64,000 nt of DNA from Stropharia rugosoannulata (taxonomy: Eukaryota; Basidiomycota; Agaricomycetes; Agaricales; Strophariaceae). The translations under genes were made by a program, and so were the position numbers. The stretch covers positions 3,472,001 through 3,536,000 of the forward strand of contig JANCIK010000007.1 of the NCBI GenBank assembly GCA_028532985.1, in the 5' to 3' direction. This document shows, piece by piece, positions 1 to 10,510 of the stretch (position 1 is the stretch's first letter; each line of letters starts with the position of its first letter). Under the pieces are notes generated by a model, which was not told the origin of the DNA, ran no database searches, and saw only the letters and a program-made list of their open reading frames with translations.

Positions 1-113
1 GCTTTCCAGTGTTGCCCACATATTGTCAAATGGCTGGCACAATATTAGAATAGCATCATGGTGAAGGTTGAAGAATAAGAGAGACAGATCGAGAGCTGGA
101 GATACAAACACAA

Positions 114-156
114 GTTGAACTTTGAACATCGAAGTCGCGATGTAACAAAGTTCAAC
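114..156. repeat. Short perfect inverted repeat
   Basis: Two 11-nt arms (114-124 and 146-156, GTTGAACTTTG and its complement) are separated by 21 nt. It lies downstream of the 3' end of the aminotransferase gene, which is on the minus strand, so it could fold in a long 3' UTR. Nothing else recognisable is seen in bases 1-341. Confidence 0.5.
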
Positions 157-341
157 GTTCAACTCGTGCAGATATAATCGGAGTATCATCGGAGTTTTTT
201 ACGACCTCACTTTATAACGAGACTTGGCCAAGCGGCGAGAAGCAGAAAGTCATCTGCCTCAGCATTGTTGCAGCATTGTCTCTTCCCTGCAAGTCAAAGG
301 ATATATTTCAAAACCAAGTCTAAACAGAACACTTTTATTCT

Positions 342-2102
342 TTATGCTGAAATTCCAAGCTCTGCCTTTAGCTCAGTGCATACTTCCAGCCACTTCTTCC
401 CGATTTCTTCAAAGTCGCTAATCTGAGGTACGCACGACTGATTAGTCTAATAGGGAATCAAAAGGAAGTGGACACTAACATCATTCGAGACCTGAGCACT
501 ACACCTAGTCCACCACGCGTTATTGTGCAGGAATGGTGCAGCGAAGGCATTTTTCTCGAGGATTTTCTCCTTGAGCGTCTGATCTATCTTAGTAGGATTT
601 GGAAGCGTAGCCGGAAGGGGAAGCTCTACGTTGACCTACTCTTCCTGTTAGAGAGAAAATATGGGCGTTTTATCATACACTAACCATATTTAATGTGAGA
701 GAACCGACCGGGTCCATAACCCTGGTTCCAAGAACTTTGGCCAGAGTTTTGCCTCCTTCGATGGCAAGATTATGACAGTACTCATTGATCTTCTCTTCAC
801 CTCCCATCCATTCTCGGAACTCGAGAGCTTCAAAACGTATCAAAGTCATTCAAAGCAAATGAGAGTCTCTTAGACAATATACTTACCGTCAGAAACCGTG
901 ATGAATTGGGCGAAATCAATAGTTCTGTTCCCTATTTTGTATGCATTAGACGTACATCGATGGTAATCAAGAGAGAAACTCACATTGAAATTGATCTACG
1001 AAGTTTGGCCCCTTGCTATCTTTGGGTGATATATACGCGTGGGAGGTCGGGATGGAGGTCTTTATGATATGCTGATTACTGGGCGCCTATCAGTAAATGC
1101 CATGTCGTAATTTGTAGAGTGGCTTCACCGCAGGGGAACATAAAGTACAGCTACGACTCTCTTTGCGGAGAGCCATTTATGGCAATTCTAATGAGCTAAT
1201 TGTCAGGAAGCAGGAATTGACTACGTCGGAGCCACTAGCATAGAGACTGGTACATACCGAAATCCAGAAGTCAGGATCCGACTCATGAAGATTTATTCCA
1301 ACCTCTTGACCAATAGAATGTGCTACATCTATTATGCTAAATATACCTTCGTCCTTGCATATCTGGACCAACTCTTTCCATGGGAGGAGAACGGCAGGAT
1401 TAGAGACTATGCTGTCAATCACAGCGACACGCTTTTTGTTCGGTTTCCCTGGGTTAGCTTGAACATGCGCTTTAAATGTTTCTATAATTTCTGCATACGT
1501 GGTTGGGAAGTTCAGGGTGATAATGATCTTCTTAGGGAAAGGGGGCACATCGCTCAAGTAGTGCACCGCTCGGGTGACAGTGTTGTAAGTCGTCGTAACT
1601 GTGAAGAACGGATCAGCAAGGCGTCTTATTCTTGAAGATGCGGACCGGCGGCGCGGTTTGTGTAACGGTGAGCCGATCAGACGTACACGCAAATATGATG
1701 TCGTCCTCTTCCCAGTCAAAGTTCAAAAGCACAGTTGATACACCTGTGGAGGCATTCGTGACAAAGACTACTTCATCCAGATCTGCACCAATCAGTTGGG
1801 CGACGCCTTCGCGCGCCTTATTCACCAATGGGTACATATCAACGCGGTGGAAGAGGTCGGGTTTCGCCTCAATGCGATCAGAAAGCTCCTTGACTGCTTC
1901 GATGACTGGACGGGGAGTCGTTCCATATGAGCCTAGCAGATTATTAGCTTATGCAGGGTGCTTATATTGTCCAACGCCATATCTAACCATTGTTCAAATG
2001 CAGATAACCAGGATCGATAGCGAAATGTTTGAGCATGGCATGGCCAAACTCTGGTGTCTCATCTTTGTATGTCCGAGAGGGGCTGGGTGGCAGCTTTGCC
2101 AT
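342..2102 (-). CDS. Class V PLP-dependent aminotransferase (isopenicillin-N-epimerase-like)
   Basis: Nine exons give one open frame of 426 residues. Exons: 2102-1988, 1932-1687, 1598-1258, 1187-1129, 1078-984, 931-887, 827-685, 635-480, 422-342. All introns are GT-AG and 49-88 nt, and phases agree throughout. Family landmarks appear in order: the glycine-rich start of the fold (LNNGSYGTTPRP), FVTNASTGVSTVL, the cofactor aspartate region (FSIIDVAHSIGQ), and the Schiff-base lysine in NCHKWLSAKR. The C-terminal domain follows (FREWMGGEEKINEYCHNLA, then AWWTRCSAQ). Length and order fit fungal class V aminotransferases annotated as isopenicillin-N-epimerase or cysteine-desulfurase-like. They are expected to be cytosolic PLP enzymes, but the substrate cannot be read from sequence. 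The first in-frame ATG lies inside a dispersed palindromic repeat, so residues MAKLP are repeat-derived. The ancestral start may have been replaced. The gene looks functional; start position is the weakest part. Confidence 0.88.
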
Positions 2103-2146
2103 TCCCAGGGGGTTCCAGGGGGTTCCCCTGGGAATGACCAATTTTT
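2089..2146 (-). repeat. Palindromic micro-repeat, copy 1 (supplies a start codon)
   Basis: A 58-nt element, here on the minus strand, running from AAAAATTGGTC to GGCAAAGCTGCC. Its centre has complementary CATTCCCAGGGG and CCCCTGGGAATG arms. It is identical over all 58 positions to the copy at 10453-10510. Its ATGGCAAAGCTGCC end reads MAKLP in frame with the aminotransferase. Confidence 0.9.
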
Positions 2147-2235
2147 CGCATGATGTCTGGAATTTGTACGATTAAGATAATGGCCTGAGATAGCAAGGGA
2201 ATCATAATAATCCACTCACAAGTCGGACAAATATC

Positions 2236-3773
2236 TCAAGAGTTTGTCAAGAGATCCGTGAAGACGACCTCCTCGCCACTGTCGTCATTGCTGGCTGCGC
2301 TATCACTATCACTCCACCCGAAAATAATAACCTGGACATCTAGTCCAAGTGAGATGCTTTTGGAAGCAGTTAGACGCGGTAGGACCTTCTTGAAGAAGTC
2401 GGAAACCCTTGCTTTGAAGAGCATCTGATCAAAAGACCGAGTTTGCTCTACAACCATTGGTAAACTGAGAAACAGATCTACCGTTCCCACCGCCGGGAAT
2501 TTCGGGCCAATTAAAAGCATGTCTATCTTATGCCATTGGGAGCACTCATACATTCCCGTACAGAAATCGTCATCGGGAAATATCTGCCATGATGTGATCA
2601 TGATGTCAAGCCGTTTTAGAGAGGTCGCGGGGTTTGGTGTGTCGAGAAGGGCAAATATGTGTTCTACGTCTGTGTCGAATGACCGTGCTGTTGTCACCTC
2701 CACCTCTTCATCTGGCATCCATACCGTATGCGTGATTGCAAGGTTTTGCAGTTTCAGCATCTGTCCCAAATCGAAGGGCTTAGGCGGAGGTGGAAAGTTT
2801 TCTGTGAACAGAATAATCAATAAACATCTATGCAAATAATTTGCAAAAAAGTCACCATAGAAGTCTAGCTGAAGGGCTTCTATAGATGTAGCCAAAGCTT
2901 TCATGGCCTCCCATGTCGTATCCATGTGGCTCACAGATAAAATGGTGGACGTGAACGTCTTAAGGTGAGCTAGGTGTGATAAATTACCACCAGCTATTCC
3001 ATCCAGGCAGTCCGCAGGGTTCATGGTTACGCATCCCAGTGCCAATGGTGTTTGATGACTAAATTCCGCGGCATTAGTATTTGTAACAGTCGGAGAAAAG
3101 TTGGTATGTGATAAATGCAAATGTTCAAGTTTTGCGTCTTGCAGGAATGTCGACGGCAAGTCGTGGATGTTCCCGAGATGAAGAAAAGTGAGGAATGGCG
3201 ATTTTACCAAATTGAAGATGGAGCTCTGTAACTTCGGCGTGAGGTCGGGCCAGTTGACAAACGTGTGCTGACTGGGAGGAGTCGAACTCATTCCCAATAA
3301 AAACCTCTTTATACAATAGCCTGGACCATGGAATGCGTCTATTATATCAGATAGAACCCCACCGTTGTCACTGAGAAGCGCCGCAAAGTGAACATTGCCC
3401 CCTTCATTAGCATTATCTGTATTTTGCAAAGCAAATGCACAGCTCAATATGTATGCCCAGAAGCCACAGAAAGATACGCACCAACAATGATCTCAAAAAC
3501 CTTCACATAACGCGCAATCCCTTTATCAGAGGCAGAGTTTATAAGCTCCAGAAATGACTTCAGCCTGGAGAAGAGTTTGTCTGTCGATTGTCCAGTAAAG
3601 CAAATATGCCGGAATAAATGGGTCCGAGAGCGGTGGTACAGTGTCTTGCAGACCAAAGCACAAGCACAGAGAGCGGCTCGACCTTCATAATCGTCCACTT
3701 TATGAATATTGTCGACGCACAGGTCGATGAGTTTGCGCGGAAGAGATAGGAGGTTGAACGTCATGATTGTCAA
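2236..3773 (-). CDS. F-box domain protein
   Basis: Two exons (3773-3482 and 3416-2236) joined over a 65-nt GT-AG intron give 490 residues. The N-terminus holds an F-box-like segment (LPRKLIDLCVDNI, then the ALVCKTLYHRSRTHLFRHI pattern). This is the form seen in the large agaricomycete F-box family, whose members recruit substrates to SCF ubiquitin ligases. The rest is leucine-rich with irregular repeats, as expected for a substrate-binding region, and the C-terminus is acidic and serine-rich. No lesion was found. The target is unknown. It is convergent with nothing: the aminotransferase start lies 134 nt further along the same strand. Confidence 0.72.
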
Positions 3774-4364
3774 GTGTAAGTAAGTATCTGCGCGTCCTCG
3801 CCGGGAAACTCGCTTCCCTCAAATTCACACGGTCCACTTAACCTGTCATCAGCAGGACACCGATTGGACGACAGCTTCTAACCAGCTTATTATCCCCACA
3901 ATTTACACGACTACTTATCTTGGCGAAAATTGCTGATTCAAATGCGAAGATTGTGTATCTACTCTTACCGCACATATGATAAGCAAACGAGGAGTTGGAA
4001 CGACTCCATTCAGGCCTAGCAACTTGCAAGTTATAAGGAATGCATGAAACTTTGGTAAGAACCTCTTCCTCGTCAAAGCAGTACCTTCTCATACCTTCTC
4101 CTACATTTTCGATGACTATTTAACCCACTGTCTACCCAGTCTACTGTGAATTGTGCGGGACACCTGCAGTGAGCCCGGTGCATCGAACTGGCAATCGCTT
4201 TGTTCTGCCTTGACCCAAACTTGGTTCACGTTTTTCATTCAAAGGCATCCGCCGCCCAGTGCCACTGAACTCATCTCCTCCTTTTTTCAGCTACCAAAGG
4301 AAAATACAAAGTATGTAGTCTTCGACAGCTTAGCTGGCTTGTTAATGTTTTCCATGAATTAGAA
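3774..4364. other. Intergenic region between divergent F-box and MYND genes
   Basis: About 590 nt between two divergently transcribed genes, so it should hold both promoters. An 84-codon minus ORF at 3838-4092 has no recognisable motif and is treated as chance. The stretch 4280-4360 is pyrimidine-rich before the MYND gene ATG. Confidence 0.4.
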
Positions 4365-5733
4365 ATGACAGAGTCCCATGAAGTTTCACGCGAGGACTTA
4401 TGTGTCCTCCTAGGGTCAACCGGCGCTGTCCTGCCTGCTACCACCAAGATCCCAGACGCCACTCTGAAGAAACGCGTCGGATTAGCTCTGGACATCTCCC
4501 AGGAAGTCGCACAGATATTTGGTGCAAAGCGGGCTGATCCTAGTAGCCTTTCTCTATGGCCAAAGGAGACCTCAATGTACGACGCGAGTCGCCGCGGCAG
4601 CATCTTGGAAAGTATAAATGGGGCGTCGCGCCACCCGTGGAAAGGAGAGCACGCAGTGCTGGACAAGGCCTTTACTGAGATGCGCCAGACACTAGACTGC
4701 ATCACGTACGGACTAGACCATGGAAAGAATGATGTCCTACTGCTGGGCCCTAGTAAGGGCCAAGCCCATGGTGCCATTTTCATTCGTGCAAGCACTTCCC
4801 GTCTTGCTACGATTTTTTCTGATGTATATGCAGACACTCAACGTCTACGAAGTCAACAACTCCACGCCCCTCTTAGTTTTAGCTTTTAAAGAGCTCGAGT
4901 TCACCACCGTAGACGCTATGGCCTTAGAATTAGGATTGATATTCATGGCTAATCCGGGTCAGCTCACTACCTTGTCCGTAAGTTCCCTCGAGCGGTACGC
5001 GTGGATGGTCCTACTCAACAAAAACAAGGACCGCCTTGCTTCATCTATTCATGACCAGCTGGAGGAACAATATGACGCTAAACTACACATATATCCATCA
5101 TTTATGCTTCCGTTAAGCTAGTTGGGTATGGAAAGCATAGGAAGGCTGACCAAGGACAGTCGGTGCGACGTCTGTCAGAAAAAAGACTCGAGGGTATGTG
5201 AAGGCTGCAGGTCCGCACAATACTGCGGGAAAGGTATGTCTCCGTCATCCCCATACATAAAATGTAGGTCGATAAAATTTATTGCAGAATGCCAAAAGAC
5301 AGATTGGCCGAAACACAAAGCAGCCTGCCGTGCACTGCGCGGGACCATAACTTGGAGGAGATTCACCACCACTGATATGCCCTTTGGTAAAGATTTGCCT
5401 TTCCGCTCGTTGATAAATGCGCGCGACCCGCTGCACAAGTCCCACTCCCAGCCTCTAGAAAAATGGGGCTGCGAGTCCGTTGAATACGGAAAGCTCTTTC
5501 TGGTCAAATTCCAACTTGCTCTGGGTGCCCCGCAATCGTCGCATATGCTTCTGTATGACAGAACGAGAAGTTTCATCACGCATTGGTGGCGCGCGAGCGA
5601 TCCGGCGTTGTTCAACAAGGCCGCCAGGATTATTGGTCCGAGGGGTAAGTTGTACAGGTGGATTAGGCGCGTCTCCGATACCGAGCTCGAGATTTGCCTT
5701 GAAAAGGGGCCGCAGGAGATTCCTCTCTGGTGA
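4365..5733 (+). CDS. MYND-type zinc finger protein
   Basis: Proposed exons are 4365-4752, 4793-4977, 5122-5233 and 5288-5733, giving 376 residues. Introns at 4753-4792 and 5234-5287 are well supported by frame and consensus. The MYND finger is spread over the last intron: CDVCQKKDSRVCEGC, then QYCGK joined to ECQKTDWPKHKAAC. It has the Cys and His ligands of this protein-interaction zinc finger. The finger sits in the middle rather than at the C-terminus. The third intron (4978-5121, GTAAGT donor, CTAG acceptor, phase 0) is inferred because an in-frame TAG lies at 5119-5121. The peptide read through it looks coding-like, so it may instead be exon ended by a nonsense codon. The C-terminal domain (from LRGTITWRR to EICLEKGPQEIPLW) is not recognised. 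Confidence 0.65.
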
Positions 5734-6180
5734 TATGGTTTCCATTACATGGCTAGATTGCATTCTTTCTCCCATATCCACCAACGCATACACTTCTTTA
5801 GACTAATGCCTAATTTGTTTTCTCAATAACATTCTCAAAATAATAACGAATCTCTGCCTCCATAGCAAATGTCAGGTCTACTTTAAGCATCCGACCCTTC
5901 GTCAGACCTGAAATTCATATGTAATATTCAAGGTTGATGTTCTTCTGGATGATGAATCACAAGCGAGGGCGGTCGCAATCTACGCTTAAAGCAAAGGACT
6001 TAAACCTAGAATTATCTATTGGCGGTTTCGAGATTTGCCTCGAGAAAGGGTCACAGGAGGCGCCCATCTAGTGACATGTTTTTAACAGTCACATGGACAG
6101 ACACTATTTCATTTCCAGTAATGCATATGTGCACACGTACACAACTTTTTATATCAGTTAACTGTTTTCTCTGAATCGCG
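5676..6180 (+). repeat. Degenerate tandem duplication of the MYND gene 3' end
   Basis: The last codons of the MYND gene (EICLEKGPQEIP, about 5688-5730) recur at about 6029-6070 as EICLEKGSQEAPI plus a stop, with similar 3' flanks. The offset is 341 nt. The second unit has no finger and no start, so it is a relic of local duplication rather than a gene. Confidence 0.6.
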
Positions 6181-6258
6181 ATAACGTATTGTCGTATATA
6201 AATAAGCAATAATGATAGTGAGTTTCTTCTACATTCGTAGCGCATCGTTAACGACGGT

Positions 6259-6609
6259 TTACGACGATTGCAGGCATTTTAAAGTTGGAAGAGAATATTT
6301 CCGCCCATTCTTCATGTCGTTTCTTATTGTATCCGCCAGGATGCGGCTGCGATTCCAGTTGAATTCTTCGCCCTCTTCGTTAATTCTTTCCAATGAAAGC
6401 ACCGTTTTCGCATGCACAAGTGGCCTGCGGAACCCAGACTGAGTTACGGTTTCACCTCCGCGCAGAGTGGCACAGCCCGCAATGATGTCGCGTTCTTTAC
6501 GCTTGTAGTATGATATTAAAGATTCGCGCTTTTCAGCGTACGTTGGAGCGACCTTCTCAGGGAATTGCAGAGCAAGACTCACATAAATTGCCTGTGTATC
6601 ACGCCATGT
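6259..6609 (-). CDS. Possible exon of an unidentified gene
   Basis: A minus-strand open stretch with coding-like composition (charged, balanced; for example FPEKVAPTYAEKRESLI and SYYKRKERDIIAG). It can start after an AG acceptor near 6609 and ends at a stop at 6259. No upstream exon or start could be joined convincingly and no domain is recognised. It lies between the MYND relic and the Harbinger insertion, so it could be the 3' end of a gene disrupted by that insertion. Confidence 0.25.
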   Translation of the reverse strand, partial: TWRDTQAIYVSLALQFPEKVAPTYAEKRESLISYYKRKERDIIAGCATLRGGETVTQSGFRRPLVHAKTVLSLERINEEGEEFNWNRSRILADTIRNDMKNGRKYSLPTLKCLQSS

Positions 6610-6938
6610 CTACATGCGATAGATGTGAGTCGGACATGCCTCTCAGGGACATCGGACCGAGAGGAGTCATAGTCCAGAGTCTTCGGGAAGGTACTTATAA
6701 AAGTCGTTTCCCTCTCAATATTAGCGATTACAGTAAAAAGTCGATCTTTTCCTCAAGCCTTTAGCGTAATAACATCCACTACCAGGTGGCAGGTGGTAAG
6801 TGCATAACTATTAGCTCAAGTCTGAATCTACCCATCTCGTTGTCGTCATCACGTGGAGGTGGTAGTATAGATTCTTGCCACCCTGGAATCTTTGGATCAG
6901 TATACTAAATATACGTTACTAACAACTTACCAATTAAT

Positions 6939-6971
6939 AGTCCATCTCAATTGCAGTTTTATTTTATTTTT
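6939..6971 (+). repeat. Left terminal inverted repeat of the Harbinger element
   Basis: 33 nt starting AGTCCATCTCAATTGCAG and ending in a T-rich run. It is the exact reverse complement of 10321-10353. Confidence 0.92.
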
Positions 6972-7175
6972 CCCGTAGCAACAACCTAGCAACATGCAAT
7001 TTATGGATATTGGCCGATTTATGAGTCAGCAAGCCGCCATCACTGAGTTTCAAAAGCGGCATCTGTGCCGCAACGCGTCTTGAACGTGTCTGCGCGTGAT
7101 GCGCGACCTCTGAGCCCCTAAGTATTGTTTACTGCCTCAACCTTTGTTTGATCCAGCACAGGCGCGACCTTTTCA

Positions 7176-8704
7176 ATGCACCCAGACGGCGGATACTCTG
7201 CCTGGAACATGCAAGGTTACTCCCATGGCTCGTCCGACGGCTCTCACACACTGCCATTTAGTAATGGGAACGTGATGAATTCACAGGCTGTCAGTCGTCC
7301 TGCTTCCACTCCCACCACATTTGTCGCGCCCCCAGGTTCACCACTCTACCGCTTTTCTTCTCCTCCTTTCAACAATTACAATGACTTCTCATCTAGTCAA
7401 CAGTCTCATAGATTCCACCATCAAACCATTGGCTCTGGCCCGACCATTGGTAGTTCAACACACAGTCACCGGGCTCCCATTCCAACATCTGTTCAATTCA
7501 TCATTCCCTCCCATTCACCTGCAATCGCAGCATCCACTGTACCTGATGTAATGAATCCACAAGCAAAGTTGGCAAAAAATGCGAAAGAGAATGCGGCTCC
7601 TTCGAAAGTGTCAACTCGTGCTACCAAGGGTGCCGGAAGCAAATCAGGTGCTTCCAAACGACGCGACGAAGGCGAGTCTGACCTCGAGATCAAGAAGCTC
7701 GATGGCGTCAAGCGCATGGAGGCTGGCCTGAAGGTCCCAAAGCCAGAAGAGGAATGTGACCGTAAGCCTAGTGGCCCCATGTCCGAGGCGGACAAGATCA
7801 AGGCTGTTACCTGGATTACCGACGCAGCGCGCTGGAAGGATTTTAAGGTTAAGCAGGCATTCTATTGGATTGAGGTGTGTATGCTTTCTTTCAAGTCGTT
7901 ACCTGCCTGTGCGCTCGCCACTGATTGTGTAGCAGCTCTCTCAAAAAGTCTTCCATCACGCTTTCTCCGTCGATCAACTAAAGAATTACTGGAACAACAA
8001 TGCATGGGCTAAGTACAAGGCTGTCCGTGAACTTGAGGAACACACTGGAGGTGGAGATGGTGATGCAGATCGGTATGACGCTGAGCATGAGGCGGATTCC
8101 GACTCCAGTACCCCACCGGTGGATGTCAAGGTTGCAAAGGGCAAACGAAAGAAAGGTCGTATGAACGTTGGTCGTGGTCAGTTCTCAAAGGATATTCTGG
8201 AGAAGTTTGCGAAATCAGAAATATACAGCATTATTGACATCGTGTATAGTCCCTTTTCTTTATGATTTTTCTATTGTATAAATGACCTTGGTTTCACTTC
8301 CCAGTGCTCACGACGACCCCAGTGTTGTTCGCCATCGTGACTTCAACTCCGAAGCACCCATCTCTGATGGCAGCATGGATGACGACTCGGAGATTCTAGT
8401 CACCCCTCGGAACAAGCGCCTTCGACCCTCTGACTCCAGCTCATCTCCAAGTGATTCAAAGACAGCGATTCTTCTAGAGAATGCACTAGAAACACTGCGT
8501 AAGAAGGCTTCTGACAGTTCGGCTCTTGCTCTTGCTCAGCTTGAGTTGGCTCGGAAGCGCGATAAGCGAGAGGAAGAGGATCATCAGGAGCGCATTCGCA
8601 TGGCTAAGTTCAAGGAGATCAAGGAGATGTGTGAAAGCACTAATCCAAAACTTAAGGCTATAGGAGAAGAGCGCCTTGTTAAATTTTATGCTAGTGATAA
8701 TTAA
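7176..8704 (+). CDS. Harbinger-associated Myb/SANT-like DNA-binding protein
   Basis: Three exons (7176-7874, 7936-8243, 8305-8704) with two 61-nt introns give 468 residues. The first 110 residues are Ser/Pro/His-rich and probably disordered. A basic linker follows (residues about 135-180). A trihelix-like DNA-binding unit then spans the first intron (ITDAARWKDFKVKQAFYWIE, then NYWNNNAWAKYKAVRELE). The C-terminus is charged and coiled-coil-like (ELARKRDKREEEDHQER), similar to the NAM-associated C-terminal region of Harbinger partner proteins. In characterised elements this protein binds the termini and brings the nuclease to the nucleus. It faces the transposase gene, with only 22 nt between their stop codons. 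Confidence 0.85.
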
Positions 8705-8726
8705 TAACCGTTTAATATATCTGTGT

Positions 8727-10143
8727 CTAGTTTGCGCGCTCTATCATAAGGTTAACTAAAAGTTTACGTCGATACAGTCCCTGTTGGAAGAGTTCATCAT
8801 TTTCTCCATTATCCTCGAGTTGTCCTTGTCTAATGATTTCATCCACTCCACGATCCTCAGCACCATTGTATCCTGCAATTGTAGTTGGGTCATCACCGCG
8901 TTCTTCCAAAACATTGTGAAGAATGAGTAATCCTTCAATCGTCTTCTGTATTTGGAGAATATTACGGCCTGGCATATTGCGCATGATTGGAAAGCGGCCT
9001 TTCAACCGGCCAAAAGCATGCTCAACAAAAATGCGCATACTTGATAGTTTCCGGTTCCATTGTTTGCGACGTGAGGCCTCTTCTGGATTATTTGTTAAAT
9101 CATAAAGATGAAAGGGGCGTATAGAGAAGACTGTAAGAGGATAACCTAAAAGCCCAATTAAGTTAATAGAACATTTGAGATAGATAGTATTGAAGAAGAA
9201 AAACCTTTATCAACAAGAATGTACTCATGCTGTTCGAAATATCTCTCTCTATTGCGCCATAAGTGAGAATTCCGAAAGACTCGACTATCCTGAACAGATC
9301 CGGGCCAGCCAAAGTCATAAGAGGTGAAGATGGCTCGATGGTCGACAGTAGCCTGAACTACAAGCTTGGTAAGAGCCTAATTAAAAATCAGACTCTACAG
9401 AGAAGGATTAGTAGTACTTACTGCATAAAACTTCTTGTGGCAGAAGTAAGCCCAGCCGTTTCTTAATGGCTTTTCACTTATACGTATATATGTTCCATCA
9501 GCTATTCCAATGCAACCCGGAAATCCGGCAGTGTCAAATGCATCTGAAATAAATTGGCGACGATACTCCCCAGGCCATGCAAGATGATTGTGACGGATAT
9601 ATCGAAGAGCATTGACTACTCTGGCGCAGTAAATATATACGCTTCCTTCAGCAATTGACATAACACCGGCTGTCTTGATCACAGTTTCAGCCCCAGAACG
9701 ACATAGAAAAACGGCTAACTGATGTTTGACTGGGCGCTGAGGCCTTGTTCCCTTTGAAATAAACCGTGGATCATCCTTTATAAGATCAAGTATATGCCAA
9801 AAACTTTGGCGTTCAACTCTAGTAGAATAAATTAGATAAAAGCATGATGATTTTGGAAAGCTAGATAAATATACCGCAGCCACCCCTTGAACCATTTATC
9901 TGAGAACTCATAGATCATTAAGTTAAAAAAGTCCTTGGACTTGACACTATCATATGCTCCACGTCGTCTATATTTCTTGCTTCGTTTGCGAGCCTGTTTA
10001 TCTTCCAATGCTAGCCGCAGAAACATAAGTGCAACCACACTTTCTTCATCATCATCAGCATCGGCAAGCATAACAATACCAATGGACTCCAGCGGAGTGA
10101 GCTTGTTCTTTTTCTTTTTCACCTTCTGGGTTTGTCGAGCCAT
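8727..10143 (-). CDS. Harbinger (HARBI1-like) DDE transposase
   Basis: Four exons (10143-9875, 9818-9422, 9376-9205, 9145-8727) give 418 residues with consistent phases. Residues about 5-12 are a lysine run that could act in nuclear import. Catalytic motifs appear in order: IGIADGTYIRI (first Asp), DFGWPGSVQDSRVFRNS, YILVDKGYPL (second Asp, across intron 3), and RIFVEHAFGRLKGRFP (Glu). This is the IS5/Harbinger RNase-H-like DDE nuclease that cuts and joins element ends. No frameshift or stop interrupts it. It is the catalytic gene of the element at 6939-10353. Confidence 0.93.
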
Positions 10144-10320
10144 TGAGAAAACAGACGACGAGATAAGAGCGTAAGCGCTGAGTTGGTAACAGCGATTGAC
10201 GCGTAATTAACGCGCGCTGGACGCGCGTCGCTTACAAAGATAGCTGGGTTTCAATGGACCTGTTGCCGTATCCCTCGGCCATCATAATTGGCATCAAAGC
10301 ACCATGCGGTCTCCTCTCAC

Positions 10321-10353
10321 AAAAATAAAATAAAACTGCAATTGAGATGGACT
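10321..10353 (-). repeat. Right terminal inverted repeat of the Harbinger element
   Basis: Exact reverse complement of 6939-6971. It is followed by AAT (10354-10356), the target-site duplicate. Confidence 0.92.
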
Positions 10354-10452
10354 AATAGAATACTGATTGCAACCACCAAGCCGCCTAGATAAATAGAAGC
10401 CTCTCTATCACAGACCATCACCCACGAAGAGCAGAATGCAGAAACCCAGCCG

Positions 10453-10510
10453 AAAAATTGGTCATTCCCAGGGGAACCCCCTGGAACCCCCTGGGAATGG
10501 CAAAGCTGCC
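10453..10510 (+). repeat. Palindromic micro-repeat, copy 2
   Basis: 58 nt, identical to copy 1 in the opposite orientation. The embedded ATG opens an 18-codon ORF (MAKLPRDALYQ...) that ends quickly. It sits 100 nt outside the Harbinger element. Confidence 0.9.

Larger units (their letters stand above)
6939..10353. mobile_element. PIF/Harbinger DNA transposon, apparently complete
   Basis: The 3415-bp element is bounded by perfect 33-bp terminal inverted repeats (6939-6971 and 10321-10353) and flanked on both sides by AAT (6936-6938 and 10354-10356). Three-base target duplications are characteristic of PIF/Harbinger. It carries the two expected genes, arranged convergently: a Myb/SANT-like DNA-binding protein (plus) and a DDE nuclease (minus). 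Both are uninterrupted once introns are removed. Identical termini and intact genes suggest recent activity. The ends fit AAT rather than the more common TWA, a small uncertainty on the exact boundary. Confidence 0.92.

Noticed and set aside
1632..2153. 173-codon plus-strand ORF
   Set aside because: Antisense to well-supported aminotransferase exons.
3838..4092. 84-codon minus-strand ORF as a gene
   Set aside because: No intron, motif or homologous feature. It lies in the presumed divergent promoter region.
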